DNA from: Pseudomonadota bacterium
GTDB lineage: Bacteria; Pseudomonadota; Gammaproteobacteria; Burkholderiales; Ferrovaceae
Assembly (NCBI GenBank): GCA_021796835.1
Contig: JAKABO010000003.1
Span: 1 to 64,000, forward strand
Direction of reading: 5' to 3'
Length of the DNA stretch: 64,000 bases
This document shows, one piece after another, positions 51,678 to 61,343 of the stretch (positions are counted from its first letter, which is position 1; each line of letters starts with the position of its first letter). The position numbers were made by a program, and so were the translations under genes. The notes beneath the pieces are model-generated. The model saw nothing but the letters and a program-made list of their open reading frames with translations, was not told the DNA's origin and made no database searches.

Positions 51678-52175
51678 TCAACCTCCGGAAGGGTGGGACA
51701 AGCGTCGCCGAAACAGGGGCTCCGGTCGTTCCACCGAAATTTGGTAGGCCTCGCTGAACAGGCCCAGGCCGCGCAGAAGATTGGCTGCCGTTTCTCCCGG
51801 TCGGGGTGAGAACCCGTTGAAGCCACAACGCTCCAGTTCATTGACGGTATCCTGGAACACGTCGCCCACTGCCCGGATCTCGCCCTGGTAACCATAGACC
51901 TCGCGCAACAGGCGTCCCAGACTATGTCCCCGTCCATCGGCAAAACTGCCGATATGGATCGCAATCAAGGCCAGTTCCGGCAGATAGGGACGCAGCACCT
52001 CCGGATCCTGGTCGGTCTCCACCCATAATCCGGCCCGGCCCGCGCTGGCCTGTGCCCGTACCGCCTGCCATTCCTCGAGACGATACAGCCGATCCCCGCC
52101 TGCCTCAGGCTGCTCCGGACTGAAGCGGGCCCAGGTATCCGGCACGATCTGACGATTCACCACGACTTCACGCAC
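51678..52175 (-). CDS. DUF934 family protein of the sulfate-assimilation operon
   Basis: About 165 residues, start GTG 52175 overlapping the cysI stop. Family features: YLPELALIAIHIGSFADGRG, HSLGRLLREVYGYQGEIRA, VGDVFQDTVNELERCGFNGF. DUF934 genes stand between cysI and cysH in many beta- and gammaproteobacteria; the biochemical role is not established and may be electron supply to the sulfite reductase or help in assembly (inference). No Cys cluster is seen. Confidence 0.88.
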   Translation of the reverse strand: MREVVVNRQIVPDTWARFSPEQPEAGGDRLYRLEEWQAVRAQASAGRAGLWVETDQDPEVLRPYLPELALIAIHIGSFADGRGHSLGRLLREVYGYQGEIRAVGDVFQDTVNELERCGFNGFSPRPGETAANLLRGLGLFSEAYQISVERPEPLFRRRLSHPSGG

Positions 52176-53844
52176 AGGCCACCTCCTGATTGGGTGCATA
52201 GACCGCATCACGGAAAGGCGCAATTCCCAGCCTCTCCACCGTATCCGTAAATTTTTCCGCAGGGCTCAGGCGCAGTTTCAAGTACACCTCGAGCATGGCC
52301 TGGAGGGCATCGGGCACCTCTTCCGGAGTGAGGGAAGGACCGATGACCTTGCCCAGGCGGGCCGGATCCTGCGCCCCGCCAATGGAGATCTGGTAGTACT
52401 CGCGCCCATGCTTGTCCACGCCCAGAATCCCGATGTGACCCACATGGTGGTGCCCGCAGGAGTTCATGCACCCGGAAATATTGAGGTCGAGAGGACCGAG
52501 CGCACGTACCCAGGCCGCATCGGAAAACTTGTCCTGCAGGGCCTTGGCCACCGGCAGGGAGCGCGCATTGGCCAGGGAACAATAATCCCCCCCGGGGCAC
52601 GCGATGATGTTGGTGAGCAATCCCACGTTGGGCGTCGCCAGACCCCAGGGGCACAGGGCATCATACAGTGCCGGCAGGTCGCCCAGAGCCACGTCGGGCA
52701 GGATCAGGTTCTGCTCGTGGCTGACCCGGATTTCGCCAAAGCCAAAGCGCTCCGACCAGTCGGCGATCGCGTCCATCTGCGCTGCGCTGGCATCGCCCGG
52801 CGGCTGATCCGGACTTTTCAGGGACAGAACGACGCTGGTATACCCTGGCACCTTGTGCGGATGAAGGTTCTGGCGAAACCAGAAGGCAAAGTCCTTATCG
52901 TGATGCAGACGCGCGGCCAGCGTTGCCGGAATCCCGGCAGGAAGAGACCGGTAGGCCGGTTTCTTGAGGCGGGCTTCGATCCGTGCCACTTCCTCGTCCA
53001 CCAGCGTGGCCGGACCATCCTTCCAGTGCTGCCATTCCGTTTCCACTTCCCGCTGAAAACGCGCCACGGTCATGGCTTTGACGAGAATTTTGATGCGTGC
53101 CTTGTATTTGTTGTCCCGTCGCCCGTAACGGTTGTACACCCGCAGGATGGCGTCGAGATAGGTCAGCAGATGGCGGGCCGGCAGAAACTCCCGGACGATC
53201 TCGCCCACCATGGGGGTCCGTCCCAGGCCGCCGCCCACCTGTACCCGATACCCCAGGCCCTGCGTCGCATCCTGTACCGCCTGCAACCCGATGTCATGAA
53301 CCCCCGTCGCCGCACGGTCTTCGCGCGCCCCGTTGACGGCGATCTTGAACTTGCGCGGCAGGAAGGCAAACTCCGGATGCCCGGTGGACCATTGACGGAT
53401 CAACTCGCAAGTGACGCGCGGATCGACCAATTCGTCGGCAGCCACCCCGGCAAAATGGTCGGTGGTGGTGTTGCGCACGCAATTGCCGCTGGTTTGCGTG
53501 GCATGCATCTGCACCTCGGCCAGTGCAGCCAGAATATCCGGCACCTCAGGCAGTTTGACCCAGTTGTACTGAATGTTTTGACGGGTGGTGAAATGCCCCA
53601 CGCCCCGGTCATGGGTACGCGCGATCCAGGCCAGACGCCTCAACTGGGCGGCGCTCAGCACCCCATAGGGAATGGCCACCCGCAACATGGGCGCATGCCG
53701 CTGAATATATAAACCATTCTGAAGGCGGAAGGGACGAAAATCGTCTTCAGACAACTCGCCGGCCAGAAAGCGCCGGGTCTGGTCCCGAAAACGGGCCACC
53801 CGTTCCTCCACCAGACGCTGGTCGATTTCATCATATTGGTACAT
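52168..53844 (-). CDS. cysI: Sulfite reductase haemoprotein subunit
   Basis: 558 residues with the two ferredoxin-like half domains of the nitrite/sulfite reductase family: HFTTRQNIQYNWVKLPEVPD, the sirohaem/[4Fe-4S] cysteines in ACPGGDYCSLA and SGCMNSCGHHH, and HIGILGVDKHGREYYQISIG. It reduces sulfite to sulfide by six electrons. No flavoprotein cysJ gene is adjacent, so the electron donor may be ferredoxin or a distant CysJ. Start ATG 53844 with GGAG upstream. First gene of cysI-DUF934-cysH-cysD-cysN. Confidence 0.93.
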   Translation of the reverse strand: MYQYDEIDQRLVEERVARFRDQTRRFLAGELSEDDFRPFRLQNGLYIQRHAPMLRVAIPYGVLSAAQLRRLAWIARTHDRGVGHFTTRQNIQYNWVKLPEVPDILAALAEVQMHATQTSGNCVRNTTTDHFAGVAADELVDPRVTCELIRQWSTGHPEFAFLPRKFKIAVNGAREDRAATGVHDIGLQAVQDATQGLGYRVQVGGGLGRTPMVGEIVREFLPARHLLTYLDAILRVYNRYGRRDNKYKARIKILVKAMTVARFQREVETEWQHWKDGPATLVDEEVARIEARLKKPAYRSLPAGIPATLAARLHHDKDFAFWFRQNLHPHKVPGYTSVVLSLKSPDQPPGDASAAQMDAIADWSERFGFGEIRVSHEQNLILPDVALGDLPALYDALCPWGLATPNVGLLTNIIACPGGDYCSLANARSLPVAKALQDKFSDAAWVRALGPLDLNISGCMNSCGHHHVGHIGILGVDKHGREYYQISIGGAQDPARLGKVIGPSLTPEEVPDALQAMLEVYLKLRLSPAEKFTDTVERLGIAPFRDAVYAPNQEVACA

Positions 53845-53906
53845 GATCGTCTTCTCCACTTCATCGGAATGAAGACCATTCTAACGAGCGCTCTTTATTC
53901 AAACAA

Positions 53907-53934
53907 AGAATATAAAGTTGGACTGTTATAACAA
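53907..53934 (-). promoter_or_regulatory. Likely promoter of the cys operon
   Basis: On the minus strand TTGTTA (53934-53929) and TATTCT (53912-53907) are 16 bases apart in a very AT-rich stretch that includes GTTATAAC (53925-53932). Such AT-rich, dyad-containing leaders are usual for CysB-type control, but no formal CysB site was scored. Confidence 0.4.
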
Positions 53935-53949
53935 TTAAAAATAATACGC

Positions 53950-55137
53950 TCAGGCATAGGCCCGCAAGGTTCGCGAAAAGCGCATCAATTCCTGAATTCC
54001 ACTGTCTTCGGCACGCCGACACCAGTCGCGCAGTTGCTCCAGCAACTGTTCGGCGCTGGCATTGGTGCGCGTCCACAACTGTTCCAGTTCGCGGCGCATT
54101 TGAACCACCGTGCCCACCGGACGACTGACTTCCATCACCCGAGCCAGGGTATGGCGCTCGGCCCTGGGCAGTTCGTGATCCGGATGGTGCAGCCAGCGCC
54201 CGATCATGGCGGTCACCTCGCGCCGGGAGAGCGAAGGCGATTTGACGGACTCCCCGAGATGATGGAATTCCTGTGCACAGGTCGTGGCCAGTTCCCGGGT
54301 ATAACGCCTCATGACGTCATAACGGTTGCGGATGATGGCATGGAGGGTCGCCAGGTCGCACTCCCGCTTGGCCGGGTCGAATTGCGCCTGGGGCGCCACC
54401 GACTTGACCCGCGCCTGCCCCAGGCCCTGCAGGAGGCGAATGTACATCCAGCCGATGTCGAATTCATACCAGCGATGAGAAAGTTTGGCCGAGGTTGCAA
54501 AAGTATGATGGTTGTTGTGCAACTCTTCGCCGCCAATCAAAATGCCCCAGGGAAAGATGTTGGTACTGGCATCCTTGCAGTTGAAATTGCGGTATCCCCA
54601 GAAATGACCCACCCCATTCACAACGCCCGCCGCCCAGAAGGGAATCCACACCATCTGGACCAACCAGATCAGCACCCCCGGGACCAGTCCGAACAACGCC
54701 ATGTCCACCAACGCCATGAGGGTCACCCCCAAACGTTCGTGGGCTGCGTAAAGGTGGTTTTCAAGCCAGTCATTAGGCGTTCCATGCCCAAAACGCGCCA
54801 TGGTCTCCGCATTGCGACTTTCCTTGACGTAGAGGAATACCCCGCCCCACAGCACCCGCGACAATCCCAATACCTGGGGACTGTGGGGGTCTTCCGGGGT
54901 TTCACATTTGGCATGGTGTTTGCGGTGAATGGCTGCCCACTGCCGGGTGACCATGCCCGTGGTCAGCCACAGCCAGAAACGAAAAAAATGACTGGCCACA
55001 CGCCCCAGTTCAAGGGCACGGTGGGCCTGGTGGCGATGCAGAAAGATGGTGACACTGGCAATGGTGATATGGGTCAACACCAGGGCAGCGACCAGATCGC
55101 CCACCCAGGACAGGGACAAAATACCGGAATGAATCAT
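53950..55137 (-). CDS. Acyl-lipid/acyl-CoA fatty acid desaturase
   Basis: 395 residues with the three His boxes of membrane di-iron desaturases: HRHQAHRAL, HRKHHAK and GGEELHNNHHTFATSAKLS, and four hydrophobic segments. It likely puts a delta-9 double bond into saturated acyl chains at the inner membrane. ATG 55137 follows AGAGGAG by 6 bases. The C-terminal 120 residues are helical and charged, longer than the minimal family. Confidence 0.9.
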   Translation of the reverse strand: MIHSGILSLSWVGDLVAALVLTHITIASVTIFLHRHQAHRALELGRVASHFFRFWLWLTTGMVTRQWAAIHRKHHAKCETPEDPHSPQVLGLSRVLWGGVFLYVKESRNAETMARFGHGTPNDWLENHLYAAHERLGVTLMALVDMALFGLVPGVLIWLVQMVWIPFWAAGVVNGVGHFWGYRNFNCKDASTNIFPWGILIGGEELHNNHHTFATSAKLSHRWYEFDIGWMYIRLLQGLGQARVKSVAPQAQFDPAKRECDLATLHAIIRNRYDVMRRYTRELATTCAQEFHHLGESVKSPSLSRREVTAMIGRWLHHPDHELPRAERHTLARVMEVSRPVGTVVQMRRELEQLWTRTNASAEQLLEQLRDWCRRAEDSGIQELMRFSRTLRAYA

Positions 55138-55188
55138 GCGCACTCCTCTGAAGAAGGAAAAATCAGGCAAAACTCCCATCATAACAGA

Positions 55189-56445
55189 TCAGGGCAGGAT
55201 CGCCTGTGCGCCGTCCCTGAGAGGAACCTTGATGCCTGCCGTACGCAATCCCTGGCGAATCTCCTGCATCAGGGCGGAACGCAACCCCGAGTCGCTCTTT
55301 CCGGGATCAGGGATCCAGTAATACAGGGTCACTTCGAATCCGTGCCCCGTCATCTTGCCCACCACCGCACCGGGCGCCGGGTCGGCCAGGATCCGGTCCT
55401 GACGCCGGGCCGCTTCTTCCATCAGGGCCTGCACGGCAACCAGATCCGTTTCATAGAACACTTCGATGGTCAGACCATGGCAGACGCCCTTCCCCATGCG
55501 CGAATGGTTGATGATGGTCTGGGTCAGAAAGGTTTCATTGGGCACGATGAACGCAGTCCCATCCGTGCCCGACAGGGTGATGCAGCGTGCGTCCAGACGG
55601 ATTACCGTGCCCTGCCGCCCCTCCACCGTAATCACGTCTCCCATGCGCACGGACCGATCCATGAGCAGAATGAATCCGCTCACATAATTACTCGCCACCT
55701 TCTGCAGGGCGAATCCCAGGCCGACGCCCAGGGCTCCACCCAGCACCGACAGAAAAGTGGCGTTGATCCCCACCAGAGGCAGCGCCAGCAACACCGCAAA
55801 GAAGAACAGGAAACCGCGGGTCAACTTGATCACGATGACCCGCACATGGGGATCCAGGGATTCGGCCCGTCCCAGACGCCGTTCCAGCCAGGAACCCAGC
55901 CACAATGCCCCCACCCCCAGCAAACTGATGACCAGGGTTCCCTGCAGCAACTGCCACAGGGTCATCCGGGTTCCGCCCATGCGGAAGTCGACGCCCCCCA
56001 GCCAGTCACGCACCGGATCGAGGAACCCGGTGACATGCAAAGCAAAAACCACCCACACCAGACGCAGGAACAGGGTCTGGACAATGACCAGCCGTTTGGA
56101 CCCCACCCCATAGTTCAGGACATACACCCCGATGCGCGCCACCGCCAGGGCCAGGGTCAGGGCCAGCGCCATATGCAACAAGGGAGCATGGCGTCCATGC
56201 CCGAAATAGTAACGCAACACCATCAGGGATACGGCACTGGTCCCGGCGAACAAAATTTTCCGGAGATGACGCAATTTCTCCCGGTCCATCTTCTGATGGG
56301 CCAGCCGTTTTCCCAGAAACAGGGAAACCCCGAGCCCCATCGAAAGAGCAGCCGCCAGAACGGGCACCTGCCAGACATGCCGATATTGGGTCAGCGACTG
56401 AAAAAACTCAATCAGATCCGCAAAGGGATCACCCGCCGGTTCCAT
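55189..56445 (-). CDS. MscS-family mechanosensitive channel
   Basis: 418 residues. Several N-terminal membrane helices (about 25-190) precede the MscS core: pore helix LSVLGGALGVGLGFALQKVA with the Ala/Gly packing pattern, NYVSGFILLMDRSVRMGDVI, then the beta domain VEGRQGTVIRLDARCITLSG and VPNETFLTQTIINHSRMG. It should open on membrane tension to release solutes. It ends the gene series running from purM. Confidence 0.9.
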   Translation of the reverse strand: MEPAGDPFADLIEFFQSLTQYRHVWQVPVLAAALSMGLGVSLFLGKRLAHQKMDREKLRHLRKILFAGTSAVSLMVLRYYFGHGRHAPLLHMALALTLALAVARIGVYVLNYGVGSKRLVIVQTLFLRLVWVVFALHVTGFLDPVRDWLGGVDFRMGGTRMTLWQLLQGTLVISLLGVGALWLGSWLERRLGRAESLDPHVRVIVIKLTRGFLFFFAVLLALPLVGINATFLSVLGGALGVGLGFALQKVASNYVSGFILLMDRSVRMGDVITVEGRQGTVIRLDARCITLSGTDGTAFIVPNETFLTQTIINHSRMGKGVCHGLTIEVFYETDLVAVQALMEEAARRQDRILADPAPGAVVGKMTGHGFEVTLYYWIPDPGKSDSGLRSALMQEIRQGLRTAGIKVPLRDGAQAILP

Positions 56446-56448
56446 CCT

Positions 56449-57792
56449 TCACCCCTGCCGCTGCCAAAGCGCCGCAAAAAATCCGTCTGTTCCGTGGCGC
56501 TGGGGCCAGAGTTGAAACCAGGGGTCCTCCAGGCCGGACACGATGATTCCCTGCTCCGCCAGGACCTGGGAAGCCGCCAGGGGAACGAATTCGGGGTGCC
56601 GCGCAGTGAATTCCAGGGCCTGGATCTGATTCTCCGCCGGCAACAGACTGCAGGTGGCATAGACCAGGCGCCCGCCGGGTTTGACCAGTTGGGCGGCGGC
56701 TTCCAGAATATGACGCTGCTTGTCGACCAGGGTCGACAGCCCATCGGCGGTCTGACGTAATTTCAGGTCCGGATTGCGGCGCAGCGTCCCCATCCCGCTG
56801 CAGGGAGCGTCCACCAGTACCCGATCGATCTTGCCAGTGAGACGTCGGACCCGGTCATCGGTTTCACGCGCGATCACCACCGGCATGAGATTGGAAACGC
56901 CCGAACGTTTGAGCCGCGGCTTGAGTTGTTCGAGACGGCGCGCGGCCACGTCGAAAGCGTAGAGACGTCCCTGGTTATGCATCAGGGCGGCCAGATGCAG
57001 GGCCTTGCCCCCCGAACCGGCACAAAAATCCACCACCATGTCACGGCGGCGCGGGGCCACCAGGGCGGCCAGCAACTGACTGCCTTCATCCTGGATCTCC
57101 ACCCAACCTTCGGTGAACAGGGGCAAACGATTCAGGAGAGGACGTCCCTGCACCCGCACGCCCCAGGGAGACAAAGGCGTTGCCTCGGCAGCGATCCCCG
57201 CCGCCGTCAAAGCCGCCAGCACGGCCGGTCGATCCGCCTTGAGCAGATTGACGCGCAAGTCCAGAGGCGCCGGTTTCTGCAGGGCCCACCCCAATGCCAG
57301 CCACTCGCCTTCCGGCAGGACTTCCTGAACGGCACTCACCACCCATTCAGGCAAATGGGCCCGCACCGAGGGGGTATCGGGCAAACGTTGCGCCGCCAGT
57401 GCCGCCAACCAGTCCCGTTCCTCGTCTCCCCGGCACAGTCCTTGCAATTCGCGGGCACTGCGTCCGCCGACCCGTTGCAAACTGGCCAGCACCAGGCGAC
57501 GGGGCGCCGTGGCTGGAGCCAGGACCGTGAGGGATTCCCAGTGGCGCAGCAGACCATAAAAATGGTCCGTGACCCAGGCACGATCCCGTCCGCCCAATTG
57601 GGACTGGTCGCGAAAAAAGTCATGGAGCACCCGATCTGCCGGACGTGTTCCCGCCAACAGGATGCGCAGCACCTCCACCAGGGCCTCGAAGAGGGGGATC
57701 CTCACCCCGCCATTTTCCGCCTCTTCCGGCGGTTTCGGCGATGGGGAAGAAGGACGGGCGGACCCACGCAAGGGGGAACGATTTTTTGTCAT
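56449..57792 (-). CDS. rsmB: RsmB-like 16S rRNA (cytosine-C5) methyltransferase
   Basis: About 447 residues. An N-terminal NusB-like helical domain (FRDQSQLGGRDRAWVTDHFY) is followed by the Rossmann methyltransferase: VVDFCAGSGGKALHLAALM (SAM), VLVDAPCSGMGTLRRNPDLK with the release Cys, and GGRLVYATCSLLPAENQIQA with the catalytic Cys. It is closest to RsmB/NSUN enzymes; the exact cytosine is inferred. ATG 57792 overlaps the purN stop (ATGA), AGGAG upstream. Confidence 0.85.
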   Translation of the reverse strand: MTKNRSPLRGSARPSSPSPKPPEEAENGGVRIPLFEALVEVLRILLAGTRPADRVLHDFFRDQSQLGGRDRAWVTDHFYGLLRHWESLTVLAPATAPRRLVLASLQRVGGRSARELQGLCRGDEERDWLAALAAQRLPDTPSVRAHLPEWVVSAVQEVLPEGEWLALGWALQKPAPLDLRVNLLKADRPAVLAALTAAGIAAEATPLSPWGVRVQGRPLLNRLPLFTEGWVEIQDEGSQLLAALVAPRRRDMVVDFCAGSGGKALHLAALMHNQGRLYAFDVAARRLEQLKPRLKRSGVSNLMPVVIARETDDRVRRLTGKIDRVLVDAPCSGMGTLRRNPDLKLRQTADGLSTLVDKQRHILEAAAQLVKPGGRLVYATCSLLPAENQIQALEFTARHPEFVPLAASQVLAEQGIIVSGLEDPWFQLWPQRHGTDGFFAALWQRQG

Positions 57793-58442
57793 TGAAACTC
57801 TCCTGCCCAGAGCAGGCGTAAATTTTGTTCTCGTGAATCGTCGTACCACCGCACCTGGCCGTCCGCCCCCAGAACCCAGCGACTTTCCGCCCAGGCCCGC
57901 AATACGTAAGGGAACAACCGGTGCTCCATGGACAATACCCGTGCCGCCAGAGTTGCTTCGTCATCCCCGGGTACTACCGGCACGACCCCCTGGGCCACGA
58001 TGGGTCCGCGATCCAGTTCCGGGGTAACGAAATGCACGGTGCACCCATGCACCGCCACGCCTTCCGCGAGGGCTCGACGATGCGTATGCAACCCCGGGAA
58101 CGCGGGCAACAGGGAGGGATGGATGTTGAGCAGGCGCCCCTGATAGTGCGCCACGAATTCCGGCGTCAGGATACGCATGAACCCGGCCAGCACCACCAGA
58201 TCCGGCGCAAAGCCGTCGATGGCCTGCTGCAGCGCCTGATCGAAGTCCGCCCGCCCGGCATACCCCTCGGCGGGGATGACGCGGGTGGGGATGCCCCGCG
58301 CCTGGGCCAGACCCAACCCTGCCGCATCCGCCCTGGGGCTGATGACGGCCACCACCTGGAGCGGTAACCGGGCTTCCAGCAAAGCGCCCAGATTGGACCC
58401 CCGCCCGGAAATCAGGACGACGACCCGCCGCTCGGCGTTCAT
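57789..58442 (-). CDS. purN: Phosphoribosylglycinamide formyltransferase
   Basis: 217 residues: VVVLISGRGSNLGALLEA, VVAVISPRADAAGL, VLAGFMRILTPEFV, LLNIHPSLLPAFPGLHTHRR with the catalytic Asn-His, and VHGCTVHFVTPELDRGPIV ending with the Asp. It makes FGAR from GAR with 10-formyl-THF in purine synthesis. Starts 5 bases after purM. Confidence 0.94.
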   Translation of the reverse strand: MNAERRVVVLISGRGSNLGALLEARLPLQVVAVISPRADAAGLGLAQARGIPTRVIPAEGYAGRADFDQALQQAIDGFAPDLVVLAGFMRILTPEFVAHYQGRLLNIHPSLLPAFPGLHTHRRALAEGVAVHGCTVHFVTPELDRGPIVAQGVVPVVPGDDEATLAARVLSMEHRLFPYVLRAWAESRWVLGADGQVRWYDDSREQNLRLLWAGEFQ

Positions 58443-58447
58443 GGTCC

Positions 58448-59512
58448 TCACGCGACCCAGGTCGCTGGCGCGGCCTCGAGGCGCGGCACGATCTCGCCGA
58501 TGGACCAGGCTTCCCAACCCAGGGCGTCAAAATGTTCCAGCACGGTTTTTTCGTCCTGGGGAGCCACCACCAGAGCCAGCCCTACCCCGCAGTTGAACAC
58601 CCGCAGCATTTCTTCCTCGGCCACGGCACCGCTGCGTTGCAGCCACTCGAACAACGGGGTGCGGGGCCAGCGCGCCCGCTCCAGGTGGGCAGCCAGTCCG
58701 GCAGGGATCACCCGCGGCAGATTGTCCACCAGTCCGCCCCCGGTGATGTGGGCCATGCCCTTGAGGGTCACCTGTTTCATGAGGGCCAGAACGGGCTTTA
58801 CATAGAGACGGGTGGGGGTCATCAGCACATCGGCCAGCGTGGCGTGGCCATACACCCCGCCGGGAAAGGGCGCCTTCAGGTCTGCCCCGCTCCGGGAGAC
58901 GATTTTGCGGATCAGGGAAAACCCGTTGGAATGCGCCCCACTCGAAGCCACTCCGATGACGCGGTCTCCCGCCTGAACCGTGGAGCCATCGATCAAGGCG
59001 GATTTTTCTGCCACGCCCACCGCAAATCCCGCCAAATCATATTCCCCCGCCGGATAGGAATCGGGCATCTCCGCCGTTTCCCCTCCGATCAGGGCACAGC
59101 CGGCTTCCTCGCAACCGCGCGCAATCCCTTCGATCACGGTGGCCGCCTGTGCCACATCGAGCCGACCACAGGCAAAGTAATCCAGAAAAAACAGGGGTTC
59201 TGCCCCCTGAACCAGGATGTCGTTGACGCTCATGGCCACCAGATCGATGCCCACTTCCTCATGGCGGTTCAACTCGAAGGCCAGACGCAATTTGGTGCCC
59301 ACGCCATCGGTGCCCGAAACCAGAACCGGTTCCTTGTAACGCTGGCCGATTTCCACCAAAGCGGCAAAACCACCGATGCCGCTCACCACCTCTGGACGCA
59401 AGGTACGCCGGGCAAAGGGCTTGATGCGTTCCACCAGGGCATCCCCCGCATCGATATCCACCCCGGCACTCCGATAGGACAGTCCGGCATTGAATGGGTT
59501 GGAAACAGTCAC
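58448..59512 (-). CDS. purM: Phosphoribosylformylglycinamidine cyclo-ligase
   Basis: About 354 residues: [77 protein letters not shown] and [18 protein letters not shown], all diagnostic. It closes the imidazole ring to give AIR. GTG 59512 with GGAG 7 bases upstream is used; the longer ATG frame reaches into the perM leader. Divergent from perM. Confidence 0.95.
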   Translation of the reverse strand: MTVSNPFNAGLSYRSAGVDIDAGDALVERIKPFARRTLRPEVVSGIGGFAALVEIGQRYKEPVLVSGTDGVGTKLRLAFELNRHEEVGIDLVAMSVNDILVQGAEPLFFLDYFACGRLDVAQAATVIEGIARGCEEAGCALIGGETAEMPDSYPAGEYDLAGFAVGVAEKSALIDGSTVQAGDRVIGVASSGAHSNGFSLIRKIVSRSGADLKAPFPGGVYGHATLADVLMTPTRLYVKPVLALMKQVTLKGMAHITGGGLVDNLPRVIPAGLAAHLERARWPRTPLFEWLQRSGAVAEEEMLRVFNCGVGLALVVAPQDEKTVLEHFDALGWEAWSIGEIVPRLEAAPATWVA

Positions 59513-59624
59513 AAAAATTCTCCAAAGTAGGATCGGATTCCTTCCAGAAGGATGCCGACCTGTTAAAATCACCCAGTCACAGACCGGACTTCCGAATTCT
59601 TTTTACCTGCAGATTTTAACCCAA

Positions 59625-60680
59625 ATGCCCCTGTCACGCCCCAGGTTCACCCAACGCCCTGAAATTTGGCTTGCCCTGCTGGCACTGGGTGCGCTGATCT
59701 ACACTCTGGCCGACATTCTGGCGCCTTTCGTGGCCGGGCTCCTGCTGGCCTATCTCGGGCACCCGCTGGTCCGGCGCCTGAGCACCTCCTGGTTTCCCCG
59801 ACCCCTGGCGGCCCTGGTCGTCGTGGGCAGTTTTCTGGGACTGGGATTGGGCTTCCTGGTGTTGCTCTTTCCCCTCCTGGCCCATGATCTCCTGCAACTG
59901 ATCGCGCGCTTGCCCAACACGGCGGATGCCTGGCAAGCCGCCCTCATCCCCTACCTGCCCAGGAACCTCGGCATCGACTGGAGTACCAGTCTGAGTACCT
60001 GGCGCGAATTGCTGAAACAGCACCTGGGATCGATCAGCGATGCTCTCCAGAACCTGCTCCTGTCCGCCCGTCACGGCGGATCGGTGCTGATCCATCTGTT
60101 CCTGACCCTGCTGCTGATTCCCGTCGTCACCTTCTACCTGCTCAAGGACTGGGATCGACTGATCCAGACCCTGGCTCAAAAACTTCCCCCGCGCAATGCG
60201 GCCCCCCTGCGCCAGCTGGCCCACGAAATCGATGTCGTACTGGGCCAGTTCCTGCGCGGTCAAGTGCTGGTCATGACCTGCATGGCGACATTCTACGGCC
60301 TGGGTCTGCATTTCACGGGGCTGTCCTCGGGACTGGCCCTGGGCATCACCGCCGGATTGCTGGTCTTCATCCCCTACGTGGGCGTCTTCATCGGGTTCGT
60401 TCTGGCCGTTCTCACGGCGCTGATTCAGGACCCTTCCCTGCTGCTGCCCGTCTGCGGTGTGTTTGCCGCCGGCCACGTGCTGGAAGGCTCGTTCATCACG
60501 CCCCGCCTGGTGGGGGAACGCATCGGGTTACACCCCGTCATGGTCATCCTGGCCTTGCTGTCCTTCGGTCAACTGCTGGGTTTTTTCGGGATCGTGATCG
60601 CCCTGCCCGCCTCGGCCGTCGCCCGCATCCTGTTGGGCCATCTCCACCAGATCTGGTGGTCAAGGGAGACGACCCCCTGA
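59625..60680 (+). CDS. PerM/AI-2E family membrane protein
   Basis: 351 residues with seven or eight hydrophobic segments and the family motifs YTLADILAPFVAGLLLAYLG, FLRGQVLVMTCMATFYGLGL, GLLVFIPYVGVFIGFVLA, and VGERIGLHPVMVILALLSFG. The family includes AI-2 exporters and Na+/H+ antiporters; the substrate here is open. A gene of this kind between purM and hda is usual for betaproteobacteria. Its TGA overlaps the hda ATG. Confidence 0.88.
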   Translation: MPLSRPRFTQRPEIWLALLALGALIYTLADILAPFVAGLLLAYLGHPLVRRLSTSWFPRPLAALVVVGSFLGLGLGFLVLLFPLLAHDLLQLIARLPNTADAWQAALIPYLPRNLGIDWSTSLSTWRELLKQHLGSISDALQNLLLSARHGGSVLIHLFLTLLLIPVVTFYLLKDWDRLIQTLAQKLPPRNAAPLRQLAHEIDVVLGQFLRGQVLVMTCMATFYGLGLHFTGLSSGLALGITAGLLVFIPYVGVFIGFVLAVLTALIQDPSLLLPVCGVFAAGHVLEGSFITPRLVGERIGLHPVMVILALLSFGQLLGFFGIVIALPASAVARILLGHLHQIWWSRETTP

Positions 60681-61333
60681 TGCGCCAGCAGATCCTTGAC
60701 CTGACCCCCGATCCGCGCCCGTGTCTGGACGACTTTGTACAAGGCAGTAACGGAGAGATCGTCAGCGCCCTGCGCCGCTGGCAAGAGGGCGAAGGAGAAC
60801 GCCAGATCTACCTCTGGGGAGATCCGGGCTCGGGAAAAACCCACCTCCTGCGCGCTCTGGTCCGGCCCGAGGAATTTGTGCGCACCACGCCGGAAACCCG
60901 TTTCGAGCCCGATCAAAACCCGAACCTGGCCGTGGACGACGTGCATCTTTTGGGTTCGGAAGGTGCCCTGGACCTGTTTCACCGGTATAATGAGCGGCGG
61001 GATCAGGGATTGGGGCTACTGGTCAGCGGTTCCTGTCCCCCGGCCCACCTGCCTCTTTTCCCCGACCTGAGAACCCGTCTGGCCTGGGGGTTGGTGTTAA
61101 GGGTTTCGCCATTGAACGATGAAGAAAAAATTACAGCCCTGCATACCCACGCCCAATCCCTGGGGCTCACGCTTCCCCCGGCGGTCGCCCAGTACCTGTT
61201 GACCCATTGTCCGCGTCGCAATGACTATCTTTTTTCGCTCATGAAAGAATTTCATCACTGGACCCTGGCCACACACCGTGCCACCATCACTTTGCCGATG
61301 GTGCGCGAAATCCTTGGAAACCTTCACTCTTGA
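60680..61333 (+). CDS. hda: DnaA regulatory inactivator Hda
   Basis: 217 residues, a DnaA-type AAA+ protein without the DNA-binding domain: IYLWGDPGSGKTHLLRALVR (Walker A), LAVDDVHLL (Walker B), RLAWGLVLRVSPLNDEEK (sensor region). The N-terminal clamp-binding QQILDLTPDP motif lies right after the start, as in Hda. It stimulates ATP hydrolysis on DnaA at the replication fork. ATG 60680 overlaps the perM stop. Confidence 0.9.
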   Translation: MRQQILDLTPDPRPCLDDFVQGSNGEIVSALRRWQEGEGERQIYLWGDPGSGKTHLLRALVRPEEFVRTTPETRFEPDQNPNLAVDDVHLLGSEGALDLFHRYNERRDQGLGLLVSGSCPPAHLPLFPDLRTRLAWGLVLRVSPLNDEEKITALHTHAQSLGLTLPPAVAQYLLTHCPRRNDYLFSLMKEFHHWTLATHRATITLPMVREILGNLHS

Positions 61334-61343
61334 CCCGACCTTC

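Noticed and set aside
54034..56760. A 908-residue open frame on the plus strand
   Set aside because: It lies antisense to the desaturase, mscS and the end of rsmB, all strong family matches. Its translation is low-complexity (Gln, His, Gly, Pro) as expected from the complement of GC-rich genes.
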